Positions 20,850 to 31,485 of a stretch of 64,000 nt of DNA are shown here, in pieces. This stretch comes from Rhizomys pruinosus (lineage: Eukaryota; Chordata; Mammalia; Rodentia; Spalacidae). The translations under genes were made by a program, and so were the position numbers. The DNA lies in contig VZQC01008065.1 of the NCBI GenBank assembly GCA_009823505.1, forward strand, positions 384,145 through 448,144, written 5' to 3'. The notes beneath the pieces are model-generated. The model saw only the letters and a program-made list of their open reading frames with translations, was not told where the DNA came from and ran no database searches. Every line of letters begins with the position of its first letter. Position 1 is the stretch's first letter.

Positions 20850-22270
20850 GGTGGTGGTCAGGGAGAGGGGAAATTATCAGAATTGGACTGAAAGATGATT
20901 TGTGAAGTACATAAAACATCAAAAATAATTTTAAAATGTGAAGAGACAAATGAGAAAATTGGCAGTAAAATCTGAGAATTTAGACTTAAAGCGATTGCTT
21001 CTTCAGAGCAGAAGAGTAAATACAACCATAAAAGGAACATATTAACAGGCCACAGAATGGAGACTAACCTGATGAACGTTCTAGGGAACATGTGTGCATC
21101 TGAGGTGGTTCGCATAGATGTGAAAGAGTGATGCATATTTGTAGAAAGCTATGCACTATATGAAAACAAAGAACAAAAAATAAGGAGTTATGTTTCATTT
21201 AAATAAAACATGCAGTGATGTACTTTTAATTACATTAAAAATAAATGCTTCACCTGGTTTCAGAGTGATGTCTCAGCAGTTAACGATGCCTCTGCTCTTT
21301 TGAGAGGACCCAGGCTAGGTTCCCAGCACAGTTGGGCAGCTCACAACCACTTGTTCTCCAGCTCAAGGGGATACTATACATCTAGCCCCCATGGGCCCCT
21401 GCAGATGGGTATATATTCACTGATATACGCATTATTAAAATAAAATAAACTTTTTTAAAAAAGATAAGAAGCACACACAATTAGATATATGGGTATTTAA
21501 ACAGTACTAATTGTTATGGTAGGTTACTTTGGTATAGACACAGATGTTTGGATGGTATGTCAATTCATGATCTACATTTTCTTCTGTCAAGTATGGCAGG
21601 GTCTTCGTGTGGTTTATAACATCTCCTAACCATTAGAGGATGTAAGCTTGTGACATCAGCCGATCTCTAAAAATAACATTATATTCCTATACTTAAGCTT
21701 AACCATATCAAGTTCTGTTCAGATCTAGCCACCAAATTCATGTTTGTCTTTGTCATTTCCATTGAATGCACATTTTCTCTCTTACGATTTTTGGGTCCTG
21801 GGGATTTCCCTGATTTTCTCATGTTCTTTCCTGTTGTTGTATAAAATTCCTTTTTGTGGAACTTGGTTTCTCTTATTTATTTTTATATATTTTTATTTTT
21901 TTCCAGTTAACCAAATATAGGGTATGGTTACAGATTATTTCAGGAAGTAGCATTTTGACTTTATAAAGATATCTCTTAATTGTTGGATATTCCTCATAAC
22001 AAAGAAGGTACTTTTCCCACTATATGGTTGGTCTATTCTTTGTTTTACCCGACTAACGGAGAGTGCTGATCTGTCTCGCCAAGATGACTTCTGGGGTGCA
22101 TGGAGCTCATGCCCAGATGGAAAATTACAGCTGGAACAGTTCGTCCTGACGACGGGTGTTTTCTAATGGGATTGACATTGTTGGAGGGATACTGGCTATG
22201 CATATATGGTTTACACAAGTTATGCGACACAAAATAATAGGTTGATATTCACTTATCACTGCTCCCTTAG
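20850..22270. repeat. Inverted duplication, left arm
   Basis: Positions 20857-21660 are nearly the reverse complement of 25868-26655. Positions 21673-21865 match the reverse complement of 24207-24380. A lower-quality match continues from about 21865 to 22260, pairing with 23909-24207. In the first segment the arms differ mainly by one-base indels (for example GTTGGG versus GTGGG). The arm includes a B3-like SINE and the 3'-end repeat. Small 'proteins' in each arm are mirror copies and not genes. Confidence 0.9.
21263..21460 (+). mobile_element. B3-like SINE, plus strand (inside left inverted arm)
   Basis: GTGATGTCTCAGCAGTTAAC, CTCTTTTGAGAGGACCCAGG, TTCCCAGCACAGTT and GGGCAGCTCACAACCACTTG give the tRNA-like head and the body of a B2/B3-type SINE. 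A copy in reverse orientation lies at 26060-26270. Confidence 0.8.
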
Positions 22271-22870
22271 GCGTACCCTATTCTTGAGAAGGCCAGACTG
22301 GTTGTAACCTGTTCAACACTTTTTCGGTTATGCTTTTATTTGTGGGTAATGAGGACTTTTTACTCTCTATTATTTGATGCTTGTGTATTTGCATAATATT
22401 CATCGCTTTGCCCATTGTGCAGTGTGCAGGCATATACATTCACCCGTTGTTCCCTTGGTGTTTTACTTGGCTGAATCATACGGGTGTCAAGGATTTCTGG
22501 TCCTGAGCTTTTGGTGTGATCGGTGGATCTCATATTGGCAGTCTGGGTTTTTTTGTTCTGTATTTAAGTCAGTGTGTAGTCTAGGGGGGGTAGCCTGTGT
22601 GGGCGTTAGGTGCCAAGGGGTACCACTGTGTCTAGAATACTGAGGCTCTTTGGTCAAGATTGAGGGTCGTTGGTAGATCATTCAGCCAAACTAAATGGTG
22701 TTGAAATTCCTCCCTACATATCAGGACTCACAACGACGAGACTTCACTGTCCGTGATCAATATTCACCCCCACCCCACCCCCTACCCATCGCGGCTATCG
22801 TGCATTCCGCCGTAATTTTCTGCATTCTTTCTTCTGCTTTTTTGTTTGCTTTGTTTTCACTTTTTTTAAA
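21866..22870. other. Low-identity, probably error-rich sequence
   Basis: Its first 400 bases align only loosely to the reverse complement of 23909-24207, with frequent indels and substitutions that create scattered CpG dinucleotides (for example GACGACGGG and CTCGCC). That pattern is more like raw long-read error than evolutionary decay. No gene is seen. Confidence 0.5.
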
Positions 22871-23200
22871 ATAGGTGATCCAATTTGCATGTCAAGTACA
22901 AGTATCTCTTCGTGTAAACCAAATTTGAAGCAGTTGGTGCCCCAAACCCACACAGCTCTGGGTCCCACCATCTGAACAAGGGGTGGGGGGCTTGTATGTC
23001 ATAAACAAGTTGATAATAATGACTTGTTGTCCAGCTCATACTCTTGTTGTATTTTCACCAATTAACCCAATCTGACAGCCCTTACATTCCTACCACGCTC
23101 CCCTCTTCCACCAGATTAGTTCCCTAGCTTAGAAAAGGAGCACCCGGTGGATGAAGAGCAAACACCTCTACAATTTTTCTGGAGCTGATGTCTTGGTCTT
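22700..23200 (-). mobile_element. L1-type 3'-end repeat, minus strand
   Basis: The antisense text includes GCCCTTACATTCCTACCACG, CTCCCCTCTTCCACCAG and TAGCTTAGAAAAGGAGCAC. On the minus strand this gives a purine-rich 'AAGAGGGGAGCGTGGTAGGAATGTAAGGGCTG' layout known from rodent L1 3' UTRs. The same family occurs at 25160-25560 and, as its terminal part, at 23815-23875, 28250-28440 and 43557-43790. Confidence 0.6.
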
Positions 23201-23249
23201 AGTCAGTTCTGGCTGTTTTCTTTCTATGGCTGCCACTTGTCCAGGCTTC

Positions 23250-23880
23250 ACCATTTTCGATCCTACTAATGAAGCACATGCTAAATTACATATTTAAGGT
23301 TTTTAAGCAGCAAATAATATATAGCTTTTGATCCTACTAATGAACGAACCACACAATAGAAGATGGGTATTTAAACACGCCAGGGGATCAAGCCCCCACA
23401 AATGGTCACAGGCTCCTTGCCTCCAACTGAATCATGCAGGACAGAGGCGCGTATAGGCCCTGCTGTTTAAGACCTGATACCAACATGGAAAAGACTGTAT
23501 GGAGACCGCACTTGCACAGTAACAGATGGTCTCTGGGATGCGCAGAGAGTGTTACCACAGACCAACTAAACAAATACAAGCAAATCTAGACGGTGTCTCC
23601 TTTGAGTCCAGCATAGAAAAAGGAACAAAAAAAGACAAATTCCCACCTGTCAGCACCATCCTACCACCTCATCTGCCTGGAAAAACTGTGTGCAGCAGAA
23701 CTGCAGCCATATGTCTGTATATCAAAATCTAATTGGCTAATTGGTTCTCTCCTTGGAGAAATAACCACTGAGAGAAAAAAAAAGGGGGGAAGGGAAGGGG
23801 ATATGATGCCTAGGAACTGAATTGGAAAATGATGTATGAAAACACAAAGCATCAATAAAAAAAATTTAAAAAAGATGAAG
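23250..23880 (+). mobile_element. L1-type 3'-end repeat, plus strand
   Basis: CACGCCAGGGGATCAAGCCC, CTCCAACTGAATCATGCAGG and a terminal GAATTGGAAAATGATGTATG then CATCAATAAAAAAA form a 3' UTR-like unit ending in A-rich sequence at about 23880. GATCCTACTAATGAA occurs twice (about 23259 and 23330), flanking a 65-bp insert. Confidence 0.6.
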
Positions 23881-23908
23881 AAAAATGTACAGTTCAATTG
23901 CTTTAAGA

Positions 23909-24380
23909 TAGACTAAGACATATTAATATATTCACCTATTATTATTTTGATAACTTTGTAACATTGTTACCCAGTATACCAAAATTCAACATGAAAACAT
24001 TTCAATGACTTTTCCACTTAATTTTCACTGGGCATAGTCCATGCACCCCAGAAGTCTTGAGACAAGATAGCTCTCCTTCATCTAAAACAAAAATAACAAA
24101 TCTATGGGAAGTCCTTTGTTTGAGGGAATATAACAATTTAGATATTTAAACAACTACCTGAAAATTTCCTCCTTATTTGTTACTGAAATGAAGAGAAACC
24201 ATTCCACAAAAGGAATTTTATACACACAGGAGAACATGAAAAATCAGGGAAATCCCCAGGACCCAAAAACGTAAGAGAGAAAATGTGCATTCAATGGAAA
24301 TACAAAGACAAACATGAAGTTTTGGTTGCTAGATACTAACAGAACTTGATATGGTTAAGCTTAAGTATAGGAATATAATT
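23909..24380. repeat. Inverted duplication, right arm, inner part
   Basis: This is the reverse complement of 21673-22260. Positions 24207-24380 match closely (for example CCACAAAAGGAATTTTATAC and GGAAATCCCCAGGACCCAAA) and 23909-24207 match loosely. The match then stops and resumes at 25868, so the right arm carries about 1.49 kb (24381-25867) that the left arm lacks. Confidence 0.85.
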
Positions 24381-24745
24381 TATTTTATAGATATCCCCTT
24401 GTGGTCAATTGGTACTTTATTGAAGATATGTGAAGTTAAACACTCTTTCATATGTATTCAGATTATCTTCTCTTTTAAAGATGTATTATGTTTTGTAGAC
24501 TTTAATAACTAATGCCTTCCATTTTCTTTGAATTACAGATCTCCTTAATAACTTCTTGCCATAAGCCCTTTGTCAGGAAGACAGCCTGCTTTTACAATCT
24601 GGTAATATATTTTTGACGAGTGGAAGTTATTAGGATTAAATAGTCTAATTTTTTATTCTTTTCCTTATTATTAAGATATTTCATTTTGCCTATATGATTT
24701 ATTATATTTGAAGTTCATGAAGATATTCAACTCTGTCACTTAAAA
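24381..24745. other. AT-rich sequence, no feature seen
   Basis: No gene or element is recognised. It is part of the block present in only one inverted arm. Confidence 0.5.
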
Positions 24746-24758
24746 GTTTTCCAATTTT

Positions 24759-25004
24759 GGGCTGGAGAGATGGCCTAGCGGTTAAGCAGCGCCGACCGCT
24801 CTTACAGAGGACCCAGGTCGATCCCCAGCACCACATGGTGGCCAAGAACCGTCTGAAACTCCAATTCCAGGAGAACTCCAGTTCCAGGGGAATCGTGAGA
24901 CCCTCTTCTGAACTCCCGCGGCATTGCATGACACGGGTGCAAGGACTGCATGCAAACGCTACATCATACACATACAGAAATAAATAAAATTAATAATAAA
25001 AAAA
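24759..25004 (+). mobile_element. B2-like SINE, plus strand, with TSD
   Basis: Starts GGGCTGGAGAGATGGCCTAG, keeps CTCTTACAGAGGACCCAGGT and a B-box-like segment with a one-base loss, and ends in AAATAAATAAAATTAATAAT. TTTTCCAATTTT flanks both sides (24747-24758 and 25010-25021). Confidence 0.93.
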
Positions 25005-25077
25005 AGTTGTTTTCCAATTTTACCTTAAGCTTTAAATTATATTACCTGCAATACAAGTGACTTTTGTGTAGGATGTA

Positions 25078-25086
25078 ATATATATA

Positions 25087-25128
<42 letters not shown>
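25078..25128. repeat. (TA)n microsatellite
   Basis: About 50 bases of TA repeat with one interruption, directly before the minus-strand 3'-end repeat. Confidence 0.95.
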
Positions 25129-25130
<2 letters not shown>

Positions 25131-25134
25131 TTGT

Positions 25135-25560
25135 TTTTGTTTTTGTTTTTTTTTAATTAGTTTTATTGATGCTTTGTGCATTCATACATTTTTCCAATTC
25201 AGTTCAGGCTTATTTCCTTTCCCTCCCCCCCCCACCCACCCATCCCAGATCATGCATTTGCAATACACTGTCCTGCATCTTTTCTCTCAGTTTTTTTTTT
25301 TTTTTTCATTTTTAGCTATAAGTGATAATCCATGAGTACAAGCATCCTTCATGCAAAACCTATCTGCAGGCTGTTGTGCCCAAACACCTACAGCCCCACC
25401 ATCCAGTGGGGGTGAACGGTGTGGTTGTTCAATCAGTTGATCAAATGATTGTCCGACTACATTGCTGTAGTTTCACCATTCACCCCCAATCGCAGCCCTT
25501 ACATTCTACCACGCCCCCTCTTCCGCAGGTTGTTCCCTAGGCTTAGAAAAGGGGCACAGA
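25135..25560 (-). mobile_element. L1-type 3'-end repeat, minus strand
   Basis: On the minus strand it ends CACAAAGCATCAATAAAACT followed by A-rich sequence. Upstream it has a GGGTGGGTGGGGGG purine block and GGCGTGGTAGAATGTAAGGG. It is a paralogue of the sequence at 22860-23140, in the same orientation. Confidence 0.65.
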
Positions 25561-25829
25561 ACATGTAATTTGCTCATTACTTACCTCTTCTTGCAAAATC
25601 ACATTTGAATAGTGGCATTTTTATCATTGTTCTCTTTGCCATGGAGGGGATTCAATTTCAATTGAAAGCAATCTATAGCAACTAATCTTTGCCTAACAGC
25701 ATGACACAATAAACCAATACAATGAAAGTCATTGTATTTGAGGTCTCTAAAGAATCAGAACATATAGTTGTGTGTGTGCATACTACCTGATTAAAATTCA
25801 TGTATGAAAATACACAAAACTCAATTCCA

Positions 25830-25867
25830 TATATATATGATATATTATATATATATATATATATTAN
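25830..25867. other. (TA)n ending at a single undetermined base
   Basis: A TA microsatellite runs up to an isolated N at 25867. Directly after the N begins the inverted copy of 21660-20857. A lone N at such a boundary suggests a scaffold join or gap closure. Confidence 0.8.
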
Positions 25868-26660
25868 GGCTGATGTCACAGCTTACATCCTCTAATGGTT
25901 AGGAGATGTTATAAACCACACGAAGACCTGCATACTTGACAGAAAAATGTAGATCATGAATTGACATACCATCCAAACATCTGTGTCTATACCAAAGTAA
26001 CCTACATAAAACATTAGTACTGTTTAAATACCATATATCTAATTGTGTGGGCTTCTATCTTTTTTAAAAAAGTTTTTTTATTTTAATAATGCGTACTATC
26101 AGTGAATATATACCCATCTGCAGGGGCCCATGGGGGCTAGATGTATAGTATCCCCTTGAGCTGGAGAACAAGTGGTTGTGAGCTGCCCACTGTGCTGGGA
26201 ACCTAGCCTGGGTCCTCTCAAAAGAGCAGAGGCATCGTTAACTGCTGAGACATCACTCTGAAAACACAGGTGAAGCATTTATTTTTAATGTATTATTAAT
26301 CCATTTTTTTATTAAAATGAACATAACTCCTTATTTTTTGTTCTTTGTTTTCATATAGTGCATAGCTTTCTACAAATATGCATCACTCTTTCACATCTAT
26401 GCGAACCACCTCAGATGCACACATGTTCCCTAGAACGTTCATCAGGTTAGTCTCCATTCTGTGGCCTGTTAACATGTTCCTTTTATGTTTGTATTTACTC
26501 TTCTGCTCTGAAGAAGCAATCGCTTTAAGTCTAAATTCTCAGATTTTACTGCCAATTTTCTCATTTGTCTCTTCACATTTTAAAATTATTTTTGATGTTT
26601 TATGTACTTCACAATCATCTTTCAGTCCTTCCAATAATTTCCCCTCTCCCTGCCCACCAT
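25868..26660. repeat. Inverted duplication, right arm, outer part
   Basis: This is the reverse complement of about 20850-21660, including a B3-like SINE (minus strand, about 26060-26270) and the 3'-end repeat piece. The open frame at 26378-26689 is the mirror of one at 20858-21136 with a few residue changes. Neither has a recognisable protein family. Confidence 0.9.
26060..26270 (-). mobile_element. B3-like SINE, minus strand (inside right inverted arm)
   Basis: The reverse complement of the SINE at 21263-21460, differing by small indels. Confidence 0.8.
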
Positions 26661-26919
26661 ATATATTCTTATGTAATTATGGAAGATGAGAGCCCTATTA
26701 TCTGCTCACTAAGGTGGAGATTCAAGAAAGCTAAAGGTGCAATTCTAAGAAGAGGACAAGCTCAGTAAAGGCAAAGAGAACCTGGTGACTCAGGTTAAGC
26801 AATCAGGCTAACTGAATTTCTGAATTCCCCAGCCCTTTTCTTATTTGTTCTATTTGACCTTCAACAGATTGGTTGTCTTATCTACATTTGGGTGTCTGTT
26901 ATTGTTCTGATATTTTCCT

Positions 26920-27055
26920 TTTTTCTCAGAAAGGGTCTCACTCTATAACTCTAACTCTTGGTTGTACATCATGTTAGCCTTGAACTTACAGAGATCTGCA
27001 TGCCTCTTTCTCTGATATCTGGTATTAAAAGTACATGTCAAAGTGCTTGGATATT
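26920..27055 (-). mobile_element. Degenerate B1 SINE, minus strand
   Basis: AAAGGGTCTCACTCTATAAC, AGCCTTGAACTTACAGAGAT, CTGCATGCC and GTATTAAAAGTACATGTC are antisense B1 landmarks in their usual order. It is heavily diverged. Confidence 0.7.
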
Positions 27056-27059
27056 TTTT

Positions 27060-27590
27060 GTATAATTAAATTGACACCTAATGGATTATTGGTATTTCCA
27101 TAGATTGATGCATCTCTCAACCCTTACTAAAGAAATTTTTTGCAACAGGTAGTGATTCACACAGAACCCCACAAGTGGCAAATGTTCTGAGAAGGGGGGT
27201 GCAGCTCCAGGTTCATGGGGAGAGGGCAGCACAGCTCAGGCTTAGAAGAGGGGACATTTCAGACACACAAGAGGAGAACACAGCTCCAGCTCATGGGAGG
27301 TGACCACAGTTACGGATAACAGAAGGAGACTGGAGACTCACTGGAGGAGAATACACCCCCAACACATAGGAAGGAGCCACACCTATTTGATCTGTTATTT
27401 TTAAAAATATTCTAAATTAAGATATGAATTTGCACTTCTATTTACTTACATTCCTTTACTCATTTTTTGTAAAATGTTTTCACTGTATATTCCAAGCTAG
27501 CCTGAAATTTGTTGATTTCCCTGTCTCTCAGCCATCTAAGAGCAGGGATTCCAGATGTGGAATACCATTTTCAGTATCTGTTTTACTTTT
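27060..27590. other. Unclassified sequence
   Basis: I see no gene. Between about 27150 and 27390 a GGAG/CAGCTC phrase recurs imperfectly (GCAGCTCCAGGTTCATGGGG, ACAGCTCCAGCTCATGGGAG). Positions 27480-27560 faintly resemble an antisense 7SL-type SINE monomer. Confidence 0.4.
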
Positions 27591-27608
27591 AAAAAGTAAG
27601 CACATCAT

Positions 27609-27736
27609 CGCCCAGCACTTGGGAGGCAGAGGCAAGCAGATCTCTGTGAGTTCAAGGCCAGCCTGGTCTACAGAGTGAGTTCCAAGATAGCCAGAGCTAC
27701 AGGGAGACCCTGTCTCAAAAAAAAAAAAAAAAAAAA
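27609..27736 (+). mobile_element. 5'-truncated B1 SINE, plus strand, with TSD
   Basis: It begins inside B1 at CGCCCAGCACTTGGGAGGCA and continues through CAAGGCCAGCCTGGTCTACA and GGGAGACCCTGTCTC to a poly-A tail. Flanking repeats AAAGTAAGCACATCAT (27593-27608) and AAGGTAAGTATATCAT (27737-27752) are diverged target-site duplicates. Confidence 0.9.
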
Positions 27737-27979
27737 AAGGTAAGTATATCATAATTCCAGCTTTTTAAAAAATTAATTAAATTTATACTCTCATGTGTAA
27801 CTAGAATGCAATTATTACTAAAACATAAAATTAATGAAACAATTTTGCAAATTATGTGTGTCTGATTTAAGTACAATAATTCATATTAATATATTTAAAG
27901 TATAATAAAATATGGAAATCTGTATTTTTTCATAGTAAAATAATGAATATTCTAAGCAAACAAAATTACATATATATAT

Positions 27980-28204
27980 ATTTTTGTGTGTGTGTATGAA
28001 TGTACTGTCTGCATGTAGGTTTGTGCAACCATGTCGTGCAATGCAGAGGAGGTCAAAAGAGGCTGTCGGATTCCCCTGGAACTGGAGTTCTCCTGGAATT
28101 GGAGTTACAGACGGTTCTCAGCCGCCATGTGGGTGCTGGGGATGGAACCGAATCCTCTGCAAGAGGGGTTGGTGCTCTTAACCGCTAGGCCGTCTCTCCA
28201 GCCC
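27980..28204 (-). mobile_element. B2-like SINE, minus strand
   Basis: GTGTATGAATGTACTGTCTG, TGGAACTGGAGTTCTCCTGG, CAGACGGTTCTCAGCCGCCA and the terminal CCGTCTCTCCAGCCCA are present. The tail has become TATATAT then GTGTGTG. Confidence 0.93.
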
Positions 28205-28229
28205 ACTAAATTATATTTTTTAAAGTAAC

Positions 28230-28440
28230 AATAGCAATACAAGTTGGAGAGAACAACAAAAGAACTGGAAAAAAAAAAGGAAACCTCTGGAAAGACTCAG
28301 AAAAAGATACAGGACATGTATGACAGAATGCAAGGACTCGGGCGGGGTGGGGGGCATGGAAAGGGAAGTAAGTCTAGATTTAATTGAGAAATGATATATG
28401 ACCTATGGAAAAAGTTTAATAACAATAAAAAATTATAAAA
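28230..28440 (+). mobile_element. L1-type 3'-end repeat, plus strand (terminal part)
   Basis: GGACTCGGGCGGGGTGGGGG, CATGGAAAGGGAAGTAAG and AATTGAGAAATGATATATGA then an AATAAAAAATTATAAAA tail match the terminal part of the repeat family at 23250-23880. Confidence 0.55.
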
Positions 28441-30040
28441 TAAAAATAAAGTTACAGTAAAAGAAAACACAGTATGTTTTCTTTAAGAATTTAGTCCACA
28501 CACATACAAAAAAAGAATTTAGTTCACAATAGTTTATTGGTTTCTCTGCACTATTTTTAAATGTTTTAAAAGGTCAAGTACTTGAGCTCTCTGAGAGAAT
28601 TTTTTGGAATGTAGATTTTCAAAGACAGCATACTATTTTTTTCTTCTTGTGTATGGCTGTATGAAATAAAAATTGTCCTAAGGCTTTTGTCTTTATTAAG
28701 GAGTTATTTATTGTACATACTTTCTGCATTTTTCTGACATCTTTCTACCTGACAGAAAAATCCACTACATAGAAGTAACAGAAATAATCATTGCTCCTAG
28801 AAAAATAATTATAAACCAAAATTTAAAACATAAAAAAATGAAACAAACCTTAAGTTGACTTTCAGAATATGATTTGCAATGTAATAAAACTAAACCACTG
28901 GAAATTGACTATTTCCTACATAATGTAAAGTTAAATTTTAATGTGATAACACTTTTGTTTATAAAATTAGACAACTATTTTAATAAAAAAATACTAAAAG
29001 GAGACAAAGATCTTGGAAGGAAGGATTGTGTTTAACTTTTAAAATGTAATATCAAAAGAGAAAGAATTGATCAGCATTCTGTAGTTACTAATAAAATGCA
29101 TTTCATAAAATATAAAATATCTGTTTAATTTATCCAAATTTATTTTAGAGTGGAAGGATATGTGTTAAAATGAAAATATTAATAACAGCTAAATCAAAAG
29201 TTGAAATTTAGTAGTTACATGACAATTCTCAAATTATTGCCTTACCCAATAATGATGAATAAACAATAAATTTGAAGAAATTTCTTAGGTAGTACAATAG
29301 AACTAACTAAACCAATTTGCTAAAAATCACAACTACAGCCTCTGACCAAGTTCCTTTGGAGAAAATTCCAAAATATGTTTTCTAAGATCACATTTATTGT
29401 TACATAATTGCATTGTTATTTTAGTCACATTTTTAAAGCAATGTCAAGATATTTCTATCTCTGTTCTGCCTCTCCTTGAGCATCTGCCACTCATGTTGAG
29501 GAGTCTCAGAAAGCAGTCTCTCCCTTTTTAGCAGGAGATTTGCCCAAAGTTTGTGGTTGAGAGCAAAAATCCAGTTATCACATTACTTAAGCGTGGTTTA
29601 TTTCCTGTCAAGTCATCTTTATTTCCCCTTTGAAATCAGAGCTGTGGAAACCACAGGTTGAACCCAAGGGAGATAAGGACAGTTTATGTGCAAAAGAGCA
29701 ACTTCAAAACCAGGAAAAAAAAAAAAAAAAAGGATGTTCTTTTGTCCTTCAGGAAGATATACTTTGAATTATCTGGGAAAGCTAGAGAAATAGTGTATAT
29801 TCTAACTTTTCCACAGAGGACATAGGAAAGTGACTGGCAAGTTTCTCTCTTTTTTTCCAGGCATGATAGAGAGGATTTCCTGAAGAGTATCCTTTATTCT
29901 GAACATCACTGTACTCTAATTCAATGTATGGCTGACAAAGAACTGGCTAAGAGGCATGGTTTTGTAAATTCTTCACTAGGTCTAGGTGTGTTCATACTAA
30001 CTAAAGTCTTAACCAAATTTCCTGAAAAAATTATCATATA
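28441..30040. other. AT-rich single-copy sequence
   Basis: I see no gene or element. An (A)18 run lies at about 29716-29733. Confidence 0.5.
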
Positions 30041-30094
30041 TTTTGCCATTGCTTTGTGTGTGTGTTTGTGATGTGTGGATGTGGGTGCTTTCAT

Positions 30095-30126
<32 letters not shown>

Positions 30127-30420
30127 CTGTGTGCATCAGTGTATGTTCACATGCATGTAGAGATCAAACTTCAATCCCTTGTATCATTCTTCAGGAGTCT
30201 TCCATCTTTTTTGTATTTATTAATTTTTATTTATGATGGTCTCTAAGACCTGGGGATGGATTATCATGCTAGAATGGCAATACGGAAAGCCACAGGGATC
30301 AGTCTATCATTACCCTCTGATGCTAGGATGTCAAATACATGTTTTAAGTGGTTCTAGAAATTGAACTCAGGTGTTCAGGCTCCATGGCAAGTAATGATGA
30401 TCTCCCTAGCTCTAAGTATG
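30041..30420 (-). mobile_element. B4/B3-like SINE remnant, minus strand, with (TG)n
   Basis: A (TG)n block (30049-30128) is followed by a degraded body that ends AAATTGAACTCAGGTGTTCA then GATCTCCCTAGCTCT. This resembles the antisense tRNA head of an old rodent SINE with GGTTC B-box remains. Confidence 0.55.
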
Positions 30421-31206
30421 TGTTCTTTCCACACAATAGCTAAAATATTTAAAATCCACTTGGGGCAGAGAGGTTGTATGACATAACAATTAAAACTGAG
30501 TATAAAGTAAGTCTACAGCAAGACACAGTAAAAACTTTTCTTGGATATATATTTTATTACTTTTACAGAGAGCAGATGATTGAAACAAGTGCTTTTGCAT
30601 AAAAAGTATTTTCATCTTATGTGCTGGAATCTCTCAATGCTTTAAGTTCAACTTACTCCCAATTAGACTCCCCCCAACTTTCTTGTGAAAAATGACCAAA
30701 TTACAAATCGGTGTTAAGATTGGCATCCAGTTGTACATTTTCTCTTAAACATTCATTGTTCAAATAAAATATAAACTATGATTTTAAAATTTCTACTACC
30801 TTTGAATGAGTATCCCAAACTTTTTCTAATGTTTAATTGCAGCATTCAGTTATGTATAGCTTTGTTAAACGAGGGGGTTCTTTATTTTAATGCTGTAATG
30901 TTTCGGGGAAGAATGCTATGGGAATTAAGTCAGACTCCCCAAGTTGGACTTTTCAAATCACATTTTCAACTAGAAATAGTGAGTTAAGACAGTTTTGTGA
31001 GAGATTTCATCATGACCTAATCATCTCAGGTTATCTCAAATGCTGAGAAAGAAGTGCAAATGGTTTTATTAGAACAGGGAAAATTTAAAGATTCCCTATA
31101 ATGGATCCTATTAACTGCATTGGAACACCCCCTGCTCAACCTAATATTTCTCTATTGAGAATATTACTAAAATGAGATGATTTCATCTCAGTTTCTACTT
31201 TTCTTT
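30421..31206. other. AT-rich single-copy sequence
   Basis: No gene or repeat that I can name. Confidence 0.5.
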
Positions 31207-31223
31207 AAAAATACTTTTTTCCT

Positions 31224-31468
31224 GGGCTGGAGAGATGGCCTAGCGGTTAAGAGCGCCGACCGCTCTTACAGAGTACCAGGGTTCGATCCCCATCACCCAC
31301 ATGGCGGCCGAGAACCGTCTGAGACTCCAATTCCAGAACTCCAGTTCCAGGGGAATCCGACACTCTCTTTTGATCTCCGCGGCATTGCACCACACGGGTG
31401 CACAGACTTGCATGCAGACAGTGCATTCATACACATACAGAAATAAATAAATTAAAAAATAAATAAAT
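31224..31468 (+). mobile_element. B2-like SINE, plus strand, with 17-bp TSD
   Basis: GGGCTGGAGAGATGGCCTAG, AAGAGCGCCGACCGCTCTTA and GGGTTCGATCCCC (B box) are intact. The tail is (AAAT)n. Duplicates AAAAATAC(T/G)TTTTTCCT flank it at 31207-31223 and 31469-31485 with one difference. The many retained CpGs and the long clean duplication point to a young insertion. Confidence 0.96.
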
Positions 31469-31485
31469 AAAAATACGTTTTTCCT

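Noticed and set aside
20858..21136. A 92-residue minus-strand frame nearly identical to one at 26378-26689, which looks like a conserved protein
   Set aside because: The two frames are mirror copies from the inverted duplication, not independent conservation. The sequence includes a SINE-free L1-type 3' end and shows no known domain.
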